Part shown: positions 1-6,382 of the stretch, piece after piece
Layout of the letters: every line of letters begins with the position of its first letter
Position numbering within the stretch: the first letter of the stretch is position 1
Origin: Xanthobacteraceae bacterium
Lineage (GTDB): Bacteria > Pseudomonadota > Alphaproteobacteria > Rhizobiales > Xanthobacteraceae
Assembly: GCA_030039655.1 (NCBI GenBank)
Contig: JASHVC010000036.1
Coordinates: 1 to 15,109, forward strand
Direction of reading: 5' to 3'
Length of the DNA: 15,109 bases
The notes under the pieces: model-generated
What the model saw: the letters and a program-made list of their open reading frames with translations, nothing else
Database searches by the model: none
Told to the model about the DNA's origin: nothing
Made by a program: the position numbers and the translations under genes

Positions 1-221
1 CAAAGTTGCTTCCCGCCAAGCGGGCGTCCCACCACGGCGATGATATCTGCGCGATCTGCGCGACGATGAACCTGCTGGGCTCGTCGTCCCCGCCGCAGTC
101 ACCGCAACTCCAGCCGTTTGTTCTGAATTCGCAACCAGTGGAACATTTCATCCACTCGGCGGCACTTTTTGTTGCCGAACGGCGCACCCCCTTCCAATCA
201 CGCGCTCCTCCCGCCGCCTGA
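1..221 (+). CDS. DUF2946-type protein, C-terminal part (5' end outside window)
   Basis: The frame is open from the left edge to TGA at 219-221, giving about 73 visible residues. What can be seen is a His-His-Gly-Asp-Asp stretch followed by a CxxC motif (ICAIC), a proline-rich middle, and the ending FQSRAPPAA. From memory of the family, small DUF2946 proteins of Rhizobiales have an N-terminal membrane or signal segment, a central C-A-x-C motif and a C-terminus of the type F-Q-x-R-A-P-P. They often lie directly upstream of TonB-dependent receptors or copper genes. The N-terminal half is missing because the window starts inside the gene. Role unknown; a periplasmic or membrane metal-related (copper) role is inferred from family context only. 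An open frame also exists on the opposite strand, but it lacks family features. Confidence 0.65.
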   Translation, partial: KLLPAKRASHHGDDICAICATMNLLGSSSPPQSPQLQPFVLNSQPVEHFIHSAALFVAERRTPFQSRAPPAA

Positions 222-245
222 TCTAACGGTCGATGCTGATCTTTT

Positions 246-276
246 GGCCAAACGGCGCGCTGGCGCCGCAATGGCC
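246..276 (+). other. Nested inverted repeat between DUF2946-type gene and TonB receptor
   Basis: A perfect 5-bp stem GGCGC/GCGCC (254-258 and 263-267, loop GCTG) sits inside an outer GGCC/GGCC pair (246-249 and 273-276). There is no T-run after it, so it is not a clear terminator. It may be an intra-operon RNA structure. The 222-384 gap has no convincing gene; a second 6-bp repeat GCGGCA...TGCCGC spans 289-319. Confidence 0.3.
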
Positions 277-355
277 ATGAGATGGCGTGCGGCATTTCCT
301 GAAAAATTCGATCTGCCGCAACAGCACGACCCGACTAGAGCGTGTCACTGTGGGG

Positions 356-370
356 ATTCCGTTACGGAAT
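356..370. promoter_or_regulatory. 15-bp palindrome just upstream of TonB receptor start
   Basis: ATTCCGTTACGGAAT is a perfect 7-bp inverted repeat around a central T. It ends 14 nt before the ATG at 385 and abuts the G-rich ribosome-binding stretch GGGGTGGGG (372-380). It could be an operator for a dimeric repressor, or an RNA hairpin that limits access to the ribosome-binding site. I do not recognise it as a known box (not Fur, RirA or Irr-like). Confidence 0.4.
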
Positions 371-384
371 TTGGGGTGGGGTAG

Positions 385-2775
385 ATGTGTAAGCGTTCGT
401 GTAGTTCACGTCGCGTTCGTCGCGTCGTGCTTCTCAGCAGCTCGGCCGTTTTGGCGCTAACTGGCGTTCGCGAGGTCGCACTGGCACAGGTTCAACTTCC
501 TCAAGTCACCGTCTCCGGCGCAAAGCCGAAGGCAAGACCACATCCGGTGCGGCGGCGCGCGGCGGCGCCAACCGCTCCGGCACCAGCGCCCGTCGCGCCG
601 GTCAACGCCGCGGATGTGAAAAACAACGAGTTCGACAACGCACGCACCAACCTCTACACGACCGTAGGCGCTAACACCTCCAACACCATCAGCCACGATA
701 CCATCGAGGCGCTTCCTCAGGGCACCAATGCGCCAGTGGAGAAGGTGCTGTTGCAAGCGGCTGGCGTCTCGCAAGATTCCGCGGCGAGCGGTTTGCTGCA
801 CGTGCGCAACGATCACGCCAACGTGCAGTTTCGCATCAACGGCGTCATGCTGCCCGATGGCGTCACCGGGTTCGGCAGCATTTTGGACACGAGCTTGATC
901 GGTAGTATGTCGCTAATCACCGGCGCGCTGCCAGCCGAATTCGGAATGCGCACGGTGGGTCTGATCGACATCACCACCCGTGCCGACGTCTTCAACAATT
1001 CGGGCAGTGTCAGTTTTTACGGCGGCACTCAAGGAACAATCCAGCCGAGTTTCGAATACGGTGGCACCTTTGGCAATAATTGTCCGGCGGCTGCACCGGC
1101 TGCGCCGGTCATTGGCAAGGCGGCGCCGTCCGCCTCAGCGACCGACTGCTTTCCCGGCGTGCAGTATGTGTTCACCGGTCGCTATCTGCAAACGACCGAA
1201 GGCATCGAGAATCCACTGCCCTCTTACAATGCCATCCATGACTTTTCCCAGCAGGAGAAAGGCTTCGCCTATATGTCGACATTCGTCGACCCGGCGACGC
1301 GTTTAAGCCTGATTGCCGGAACCTCCACAAGCACATTTCAGATTCCCAACGTCCCTGGTGCGCCTGTTGGGGCGATGGGCAATCCGCCGGTCACCAGCGC
1401 GTTCGGCGTCACCAACTTCAATTCGGCGCAGCTCAATGAGAACCAGTACGAAGACACCCAGTTTGGCGTGCTGGCGCTGCAGCGATCTGTGAACGGCTTT
1501 GATGGGCAGTTGTCCTATTTCAGCCGTTACAACTTCCTCCACTTCTCGCCCGATCCTGTCGGCGATCTCTTGTTGAACGGTATTGCCTCCGACATAACGC
1601 GCGAATCCTTTACCAATGGCATTCAGGGCGATGCCTCATACATGATCAACGAGGCGCACACGTTGCGCACGGGCTTCACTGTCAGCGGCGAACAGACCAA
1701 TGTAGGAAACCAGTCACTCGTTGAGCCGGCGCCGGGCGGCGTCGCCATCGATGCGCCGGAGACGATCACCGACAACGTCTCCAAGCTTGGCTGGCTCGCC
1801 GGCGTCTACGTGCAGGACGAGTGGAAGGTCACGCACAACTTCACCATCAATGCCGGACTGCGCTTCGACCAGATGTGGCAATACGTCGACGCCAACCAGC
1901 TCAGCCCGCGCATCAACTTCACCTACAAGCCGTTCGAGTTCACCACCTTCCACGCCGGCTATGCACGCTACTTTACGCCGCCGGTGCTGGTGGAGGCGGC
2001 ACCCGCCAATATCGCGCTGTTCAACGGCACGACCGGAGCACCGACTAGTCCGGGGACGGATCCAGTGCAGCCGGAGCGGTCGCATTATTTCGATGCCGGC
2101 GTCGATCAGAAGTTACCGCTCGCCTGCGCCTCGCCCACAGCACCTGACTGCAGCATTCTCGAACTCGGCATCGATGCTTACTACAAGCTGGCAACCGACC
2201 TCATCGACAACGGCAACTTTGGCCAGGCGCTGGTGCTCAGCGCATTCAACTACGCCAAGGGCGAGACCGAAGGTATCGAGTTCACCGCCAAGTACCATAG
2301 CGGCAATCTTCAGGCGTATGCCAATCTTGCTGTTGGTCAGGAAAAAGCAACCAATGTCGTCTCGAACGAGTATTTGTTCGACAACACTGTACCGCTTGCC
2401 GATCTCGGTGGCCTGACGCTTCGACAATATGTCGACTCGCACTGGATCTACACAGATCATAACCAACTCGTGACCGGTTCAGCCGGCGTGTCCTACCTTT
2501 GGAACGGCACTCGTTACTCTGCCGACATGATCTATGGTTCAGGGCTGCGCACCGGCGATGCCAACATCGGCAGCGAAGCGGCTTACGCTCAATTCAACGT
2601 CGGCGCGTCGCACGAGTTCGCAATGCCCGACAACAAGCCGCTGACTGTTCGCTTCGACGTCGTCAATCTGTTCGACACGATCTACCAGATCCGAAGCGGC
2701 ACCGGCATCGGGGTGTTCGCGCCGCAGTACGGGCCGCGCCGCGGCTTTTTTGTTGGTGTGACGAAGAAAATCTAG
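385..2775 (+). CDS. TonB-dependent outer-membrane receptor
   Basis: 796 aa, the usual length for a TonB-dependent receptor, which imports a ligand across the outer membrane using proton-motive energy passed on by TonB. Residues 1-34 form a signal peptide with an Arg-rich n-region, hydrophobic core and likely cleavage after VALA. A TonB-box-like segment LPQVTVSG follows at 38-45, then a Pro/Ala/Arg-rich spacer. The plug domain spans about 85-200, with VEKVLLQAAGVSQ, FRINGVMLPDG and ITGALPAEFG. The rest is the 22-strand barrel, ending in RRGFFVGVTKKI. Two cysteine pairs (C233/C255 and C581/C589) probably form loop disulfides. The start is ATG after GGGGTGGGG; a short perfect palindrome lies just upstream. 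The ligand is unknown. The DUF2946-type neighbour suggests a metal, possibly copper, and the downstream exbBD-tonB set should power it. Confidence 0.93.
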   Translation: MCKRSCSSRRVRRVVLLSSSAVLALTGVREVALAQVQLPQVTVSGAKPKARPHPVRRRAAAPTAPAPAPVAPVNAADVKNNEFDNARTNLYTTVGANTSNTISHDTIEALPQGTNAPVEKVLLQAAGVSQDSAASGLLHVRNDHANVQFRINGVMLPDGVTGFGSILDTSLIGSMSLITGALPAEFGMRTVGLIDITTRADVFNNSGSVSFYGGTQGTIQPSFEYGGTFGNNCPAAAPAAPVIGKAAPSASATDCFPGVQYVFTGRYLQTTEGIENPLPSYNAIHDFSQQEKGFAYMSTFVDPATRLSLIAGTSTSTFQIPNVPGAPVGAMGNPPVTSAFGVTNFNSAQLNENQYEDTQFGVLALQRSVNGFDGQLSYFSRYNFLHFSPDPVGDLLLNGIASDITRESFTNGIQGDASYMINEAHTLRTGFTVSGEQTNVGNQSLVEPAPGGVAIDAPETITDNVSKLGWLAGVYVQDEWKVTHNFTINAGLRFDQMWQYVDANQLSPRINFTYKPFEFTTFHAGYARYFTPPVLVEAAPANIALFNGTTGAPTSPGTDPVQPERSHYFDAGVDQKLPLACASPTAPDCSILELGIDAYYKLATDLIDNGNFGQALVLSAFNYAKGETEGIEFTAKYHSGNLQAYANLAVGQEKATNVVSNEYLFDNTVPLADLGGLTLRQYVDSHWIYTDHNQLVTGSAGVSYLWNGTRYSADMIYGSGLRTGDANIGSEAAYAQFNVGASHEFAMPDNKPLTVRFDVVNLFDTIYQIRSGTGIGVFAPQYGPRRGFFVGVTKKI

Positions 2776-2805
2776 AGAAAAGGTATCACGGCTAAGGGGT
2801 AAACC

Positions 2806-3522
2806 ATGCGTGGAAACAGTTCAGCGTTCAATCCGAATAGATTCGGCAGTTTGCGAGCGATCGCAGCTGCCGCGATCGTGGGCCTTTTGACGATACCCGA
2901 CCTCGCCAAAGGCGCTGATTTGTCAGTGCCCGCTCCCGCGCCCGTCCCTTACACATGGACGGGTGTGTATATCGGCGCGAATGCGGGATATGCGTCAGCG
3001 ATGTTCGATGAGACCGTCTCCGGCGGTGGTGGAGCCAGTAGCGTCAACATTCCAGGCTTCGTCGGCGGCGCCCAGGTCGGAGCGAACTACCAAATCAGCA
3101 GCATCGTCCTGGGCTTTGAGGCCGATTACGATTGGTCCAGTACAACAAAATCGATCACGGCCGGCATTGCCTCAGGCACGGAGCAAATTCCGTGGATCGC
3201 AACGTTCCGCGGCCGAGCCGGCTTCGCGTTCGATCGACTTTTGGTCTACGCAACTGCAGGCGCCGCCGAGACCGAGTTTAATTCCGTGGTCAACGTCAGT
3301 GCCGTCGGTTCCGCCAGCACAACCGTGACACGGCCTGCATGGATCGCCGGTGGTGGCCTCGAGTTCGCAATTACGAATAGCGTCAGCGTCCGCGTCGAAG
3401 ACCTCTATCTCGATGCCGGTAGCTTCAACTTGGCGTACGTGGGCCCGTCCACTGTAACCGGCAGCCTGCGAGAGAATTTGGTGCGGGCAGGACTGAACTA
3501 TCGATTGCCGATCGCTTGGTAG
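2806..3522 (+). CDS. Outer-membrane beta-barrel protein, Omp25/RopB type
   Basis: 238 aa. It has a signal peptide (hydrophobic stretch about residues 17-31, cleavage near KGA at 35-37) and then a Pro/Ala-rich mature N-terminus with YTWTGVYIGANAGYA. That is the hallmark entry strand of the Omp25/Omp31/RopB eight-strand barrel family of Rhizobiales. Further strands include VGANYQI, GFEADYDW, FRGRAGFAFDRLLVYATAG and RVEDLYLD, and the protein ends LNYRLPIAW with a C-terminal aromatic, as outer-membrane proteins do. The start ATG has a good AAGGGG box. It lies 30 nt after the receptor stop, so it is probably co-transcribed. Members of this family are abundant structural or adaptive envelope proteins, and no specific ligand can be assigned. 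Confidence 0.88.
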   Translation: MRGNSSAFNPNRFGSLRAIAAAAIVGLLTIPDLAKGADLSVPAPAPVPYTWTGVYIGANAGYASAMFDETVSGGGGASSVNIPGFVGGAQVGANYQISSIVLGFEADYDWSSTTKSITAGIASGTEQIPWIATFRGRAGFAFDRLLVYATAGAAETEFNSVVNVSAVGSASTTVTRPAWIAGGGLEFAITNSVSVRVEDLYLDAGSFNLAYVGPSTVTGSLRENLVRAGLNYRLPIAW

Positions 3523-3536
3523 AGGTGGTTTCTCCA

Positions 3537-3668
3537 ATGCAGCCGAATGACAATTGGCGACCCAATCTGAGCGACAGTCAGGGGCTCCAAATATTTGTCG
3601 CCATCATGGCTGTGGTGATTGCCTGCGCGCCGTTTCTTTTTGAAATGATCGCACGCTGGTTCGGCTGA
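3537..3668 (+). CDS. 43-aa single-pass membrane protein (hypothetical)
   Basis: A short open frame from ATG 3537 to TGA 3666-3668 with a strong AGAGGTGG box (3521-3528) 8 nt upstream that overlaps the stop of the barrel gene. The peptide has a polar N-terminus (MQPNDNWRPNLSDSQ), one hydrophobic segment at about residues 19-35 (IFVAIMAVVIACAPFLF), then EMIARWFG. The layout resembles small inner-membrane modulators: a polar head of about 18 aa, one transmembrane helix and a short basic/aromatic tail. It starts 14 nt after the barrel gene, which suggests operon membership. I do not recognise the family. The ribosome-binding site, spacing and amphipathic layout support a real gene. Confidence 0.6.
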   Translation: MQPNDNWRPNLSDSQGLQIFVAIMAVVIACAPFLFEMIARWFG

Positions 3669-3672
3669 GCGG

Positions 3673-3810
3673 ATGCGAGAGCGTCATCATGGAACAAAGA
3701 CGATGTCGGTGTCGCTACAAGGGGTCACGCCACCAAAACCGGGGCACCACCGGCGGATATTCGTCGGTCTCAAGAAAAAGATCCAAGAACAAGGGGAAGC
3801 AACGTGCTGA
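3673..3810 (+). pseudogene. Possible relic of a second TonB receptor C-terminus
   Basis: A 45-codon open frame (ATG 3673, second ATG 3703, TGA 3808-3810). Residues encoded at 3721-3783 align without gaps to the last 21 residues of the receptor at 385-2775, with 11 of 21 identical. The ends HRRIFVGLKKKI and RRGFFVGVTKKI match in register. In the receptor the next codon is TAG; here it is CAA, so the frame runs nine residues further. The DNA after the match (ATCCAAGAACAAGGGG) also resembles the receptor end (ATCTAGAGAAAAGG). No barrel is recognisable upstream. The likely explanation is the 3' scar of a deleted receptor gene that once preceded exbB. Chance similarity over 21 residues is the alternative. 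Confidence 0.4.
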
Positions 3811-3985
3811 AGGCGACAACAATCTGGACTGACGCCGCAATCGCGTCAGAAGGCGCGCTCGCGCTGAGCCGCGAGGCATGTGCGGCGTCTGGTATCGCGC
3901 TGAGCACGGCGATTCCCCTGCACGCCCAACATCTGTGCTTGACCACGCCATCGAAGGCAGCACAACATACTGAAAAGACATCAGT

Positions 3986-4001
3986 TTTTGATTATTCTAA
4001 A
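3986..4001. promoter_or_regulatory. Irr/ICE-like inverted repeat upstream of exbB
   Basis: TTTTGATTATTCTAAA. The right half TTCTAAA equals the half-site I recall for the alphaproteobacterial iron control element (TTTAGAA...TTCTAAA) bound by Irr. The left half TTTTGAT matches 5 of 7 positions. It lies in an AT-rich island, about 160 nt before exbB, in otherwise GC-rich DNA. Iron control of exbBD-tonB by Irr or RirA is usual in Rhizobiales. The match is imperfect, so this is a candidate only. Confidence 0.35.
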
Positions 4002-4010
4002 GTAAAACAG

Positions 4011-4043
4011 CGAGCCCGGTCGTCGTGGGCGGACCAGGGCTCG
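4011..4043 (+). promoter_or_regulatory. exbB leader hairpin 1
   Basis: CGAGCCCGGTC (4011-4021) pairs with GACC-A-GGGCTCG (4032-4043): 11 base pairs with one bulged A (4036) and a 10-nt loop. It starts 9 nt after the Irr-like repeat, so it would lie at or near the 5' end of the exbB transcript. No U-run follows. It may stabilise the 5' end of the RNA or form part of a switch with the second hairpin. Confidence 0.5.
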
Positions 4044-4103
4044 AGGCGGAATGGAATGTCACACTGGAAACGCAAAGGGTCGCTTTTTCTCGCCCATGCG
4101 CGT

Positions 4104-4123
4104 ACGAGCCGGGCACGGCTCGT
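4104..4123 (+). promoter_or_regulatory. exbB leader hairpin 2
   Basis: ACGAGCC (4104-4110) and GGCTCGT (4117-4123) form a perfect 7-bp stem with loop GGGCAC, 28 nt before the exbB ribosome-binding site. Its arms carry the same CGAGCC/GGCTCG core as hairpin 1, so the 3' arm of hairpin 1 can pair instead with the 5' arm of this one. A weak GGTTTTGG lies 7 nt after it. Confidence 0.45.
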
Positions 4124-4163
4124 GGAACTGGTTTTGGGGGCAGCGAACAATGGAAAGGCCAAG

Positions 4164-5237
4164 ATGCACAGTCCCCTCATCCAACACGTCAGCAGCGGGC
4201 CTGCGCGTTGGTGCCGTCGTTTGCGCGCATCCGCAATTCTCGGGCTCGTTCTTCTGATTTCGGCCGCATTCGCGCACTCCGCCTGGGCGCAAGGGACTGT
4301 TCCACCGGCACCAGCGACAGCACAACCTTCAGCACCTCCCGCCGCTGTGCCAGCGGTTCCATTTGCGCCAACTCCCGCGGCACCTGTTGTACCGGCGCCA
4401 AGCGCAGCGCCACAAGCCACCGCCGTCCCAACGCCCCAAGCCCCGGCGGCAAGCGCCACTGCTCCGGGCCCACAGGCAAGCCCGAACGGTGCGGCCAGTT
4501 CGGAGGCCGCAACGCCAGGACCCGGTGAGCCATCCGTCGGTGGCGACCTGCTGCCGCAAAAGCTTTCTCTCGTCGGCATGTATCTCGATGCCGATCGAGT
4601 CGTGAAAGCGGTGATGATCGGACTTGCCTTCGCGTCGCTTGTTACGTGGACGGTGTTCTTCGCCAAGACGTGGGAGCTATACACGGCGCGCATGGAGGTG
4701 CGGCGGGGACTGCATGTCCTCTCTGACTCGCTTACCCTGGCCCAAGCGAACGATCAATTGCGCGACGGAACGACGCCCGCGGCGCAATTGATGCAAGCCG
4801 CCGCTCAGGAAATTCGCCTATCGGCCGGCGCCCGTGGCGACGGGCTTAAGGAGCGCATCGCCTGGCAGCTCGAACGGCTGGAAATGGCGACCAGCCGAAA
4901 AATCTCCCGCGGCACCGGAGTGCTTGCGACGATCGGTTCGACCGCACCATTCGTCGGCCTGTTCGGCACGGTGTGGGGCATCATGAACAGCTTCATCGGT
5001 ATCTCGAACGCGCACACCACAAACCTCGCGGTCGTTGCGCCCGGCATCGCGCAGGCGCTGCTCGCCACCGCCATGGGGCTCGTAGCCGCGATTCCGGCGG
5101 TCATGATCTATAACGTGCTGGCGCGGCAGACAGCGCACTATCGAGCGCTCCTCGGCGACGCCTCGGCCCAGGTGATGCGCCTGGTGAGCCGCGATCTCGA
5201 TCGCGCCAAGTTGCCACTCGCCCAGGCCGCCGAGTAG
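4164..5237 (+). CDS. exbB: TonB-system energiser ExbB (long form)
   Basis: Inner-membrane proton-channel component that, with ExbD, energises TonB. From ATG 4164 it is 357 aa. Residues 1-42 are a signal peptide (RRLRASAILGLVLLISAAFA, cut after AWA), and about 43-130 are a Pro/Ala-rich linker as in alphaproteobacterial long ExbB. Transmembrane helix 1 is at about 148-170. A cytoplasmic domain follows, then helix 2 at about 250-275 with the family signature IGSTAPFVGLFGTVWGIMNS, and helix 3 at about 295-320 (APGIAQALLATAMGLVAAIPAV). I chose this start because GGAAAGG sits 5 nt upstream and the signal peptide begins just after it. Starts at 4056 or GTG 3804 would add about 36 or 120 residues without family features. 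exbD follows after 17 nt. Confidence 0.93.
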   Translation: MHSPLIQHVSSGPARWCRRLRASAILGLVLLISAAFAHSAWAQGTVPPAPATAQPSAPPAAVPAVPFAPTPAAPVVPAPSAAPQATAVPTPQAPAASATAPGPQASPNGAASSEAATPGPGEPSVGGDLLPQKLSLVGMYLDADRVVKAVMIGLAFASLVTWTVFFAKTWELYTARMEVRRGLHVLSDSLTLAQANDQLRDGTTPAAQLMQAAAQEIRLSAGARGDGLKERIAWQLERLEMATSRKISRGTGVLATIGSTAPFVGLFGTVWGIMNSFIGISNAHTTNLAVVAPGIAQALLATAMGLVAAIPAVMIYNVLARQTAHYRALLGDASAQVMRLVSRDLDRAKLPLAQAAE

Positions 5238-5254
5238 GCGAAAGAGCGACCACC

Positions 5255-5680
5255 ATGGCCATTCGTCTCGATCACGGAGAGGACGAGCTTAGCGAAGTCC
5301 ACGACATCAACGTCACGCCGTTCATCGACGTGATGCTGGTGCTCCTGATTATCTTCATGGTGGCGGCGCCGCTGGCGACCGTCGACGTGCCCGTCGACCT
5401 GCCATCGTCAAATGCACAACAACAGCAGCGCCCGAACAAGCCGGTCTTTGTCACCATCAAGGCCGATCATACCCTTGCCATCGGCGAGGACCCGGTCACG
5501 CCCGGGACGCTTGCAGCCGCGCTCGACGCTGCCACGGGCTCCAACAAGGAGGAACGCATTTTCTTGCGCTCCGATCGCTCCGTAGCATACGGCGACGTCG
5601 TGCAGGTACTCGACGTTCTACGCGCGGCGAGCTACCTCAAAGTCGCCCTCGTCGGCCTCGAAACCCGGAGCGCACAATGA
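5255..5680 (+). CDS. exbD: Biopolymer transport protein ExbD
   Basis: 141 aa, the normal ExbD length. A short acidic cytoplasmic N-terminus is followed by one transmembrane helix in INVTPFIDVMLVLLIIFMVA. The aspartate at residue 25 is the conserved proton-carrying residue (same number as in E. coli ExbD). The rest is a periplasmic domain with FVTIKADHTLAIG and the closing YLKVALVG. ExbD forms the pore with ExbB and transmits the proton-motive force to TonB. A Gln run (residues about 55-58) lies in the periplasmic linker. The start ATG has GAAAGAG upstream. Its TGA overlaps the tonB ATG (ATGA, 5677-5680), implying translational coupling. Confidence 0.95.
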   Translation: MAIRLDHGEDELSEVHDINVTPFIDVMLVLLIIFMVAAPLATVDVPVDLPSSNAQQQQRPNKPVFVTIKADHTLAIGEDPVTPGTLAAALDAATGSNKEERIFLRSDRSVAYGDVVQVLDVLRAASYLKVALVGLETRSAQ

Positions 5681-6312
5681 ACGTCCGCGCGCTGCCGTGG
5701 TTTGAAGAGGACAGCGCCAGCGATTTCGCTCGCTGGTCCGTTGCCGCCGCCATTGTGGTGTGCGTCCACGCGGCGGTCATCGCCGGCTACCTGCTGTGGT
5801 GGCACGCGCCGGACGCGGAACTTGGCGACGACACTCCCCTCGTTTCCATCGAGCTGACCGCGCCGGAAATCGATCAGCAAGAGCAAGCGAAGGTCGACGA
5901 GCCCACGCCGCCGAAGGAAACCTCAACCGACGCCATCATTCCCGAAGAGAAGCCACCGGAGAAGGTGGAAAAGACGAGCCCCGCGCCACGCACCACGGTA
6001 CGGACAGAAGCGAGCGCGCCGCGCGTCGATCCGTCTTGGCAGTCGCTGCTCCTCAAACACCTGCAACAGTTCAAGAACTATCCGAGCGGCGCGCGCGAAC
6101 GCAACGAACAAGGCATCGTGCTCTTGGCCTTCAGCATCGACCGCAACGGCCACGTGCTGTCACGTCATCTCGTCAGCGGCTCCGGCTTTGCCGACCTCGA
6201 TGCCGAAGTCCTGGCGCTGGTTGAGCGGGCGCAGCCTATGCCGGCATTCCCACCGAGCATGACCGAAGAGCGGCTCGATCTCACTGTTCCGATCCGCTTT
6301 TCGCTGCGCTGA
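5677..6312 (+). CDS. tonB: Energy transducer TonB
   Basis: 211 aa. The N-terminal membrane anchor is at about residues 21-42 (WSVAAAIVVCVHAAVIAGYLLWW). His31 matches the essential membrane histidine of E. coli TonB, but the serine normally four residues before it (S-x-x-x-H) is Val27 here. A Pro/Glu/Lys-rich periplasmic spacer (about 65-115, PTPPKE, EEKPPEKVEK) spans the periplasm. The C-terminal TonB domain (about 120-211) has WQSLLLKHLQQFKNYP, the RNEQGIVLLAFSIDRNGHVL strand pair and VPIRFSLR. It carries energy from ExbB-ExbD to outer-membrane receptors such as the one at 385-2775. Overlaps exbD by 4 nt. Confidence 0.95.
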   Translation: MNVRALPWFEEDSASDFARWSVAAAIVVCVHAAVIAGYLLWWHAPDAELGDDTPLVSIELTAPEIDQQEQAKVDEPTPPKETSTDAIIPEEKPPEKVEKTSPAPRTTVRTEASAPRVDPSWQSLLLKHLQQFKNYPSGARERNEQGIVLLAFSIDRNGHVLSRHLVSGSGFADLDAEVLALVERAQPMPAFPPSMTEERLDLTVPIRFSLR

Positions 6313-6382
6313 GGGCTGCGAATTTTTCTCCCCCCGCGTCTCGCGCTCGGATTAATATGCGGCGCTCATAGCGGAGGACTTC

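Larger units (their letters stand above)
3811..4163 (+). other. Intergenic promoter and leader region of the exbB operon
   Basis: About 350 nt without a convincing gene. The exbB frame happens to stay open back to a GTG at 3804, but residues encoded before 4164 look random and the frame crosses an AT-rich island (about 3961-4010) that has promoter character. A weak -35-like TTGACC lies at 3939-3944 without a well-spaced -10. The region contains an Irr-like inverted repeat (3986-4001) and two strong hairpins (4011-4043 and 4104-4123), listed separately. A GGAAAGG ribosome-binding site at 4152-4158 marks the true exbB start. Confidence 0.55.

Noticed and set aside
1..151. Open frame on the - strand running off the left edge, with WSCGDCGGDDEPSRF
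   Set aside because: It is the antisense of the DUF2946-type frame, which has family features and a proper stop.
169..384. 71-aa + strand frame ending right before the TonB receptor
   Set aside because: Overlaps the DUF2946-type end, with no ribosome-binding site and no recognisable features.
330..384. Possible cobalamin riboswitch upstream of the TonB receptor (GTCACTGTGGGG)
   Set aside because: The B12-box and the conserved core helices are missing, and the gap is too short.
3804..4163. Open frame extending exbB upstream to a GTG (477 aa in total)
   Set aside because: It crosses the AT-rich promoter island, has no family features, and a good ribosome-binding site plus signal peptide start at 4164.
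4051..4257. Short frame in the exbB leader with three Trp codons close together (SWNWFWG), like a trp leader peptide
   Set aside because: It overlaps exbB by about 90 nt, lacks a clear ribosome-binding site, and the Trp codons lie after the hairpin arms rather than in the first one. Probably chance.
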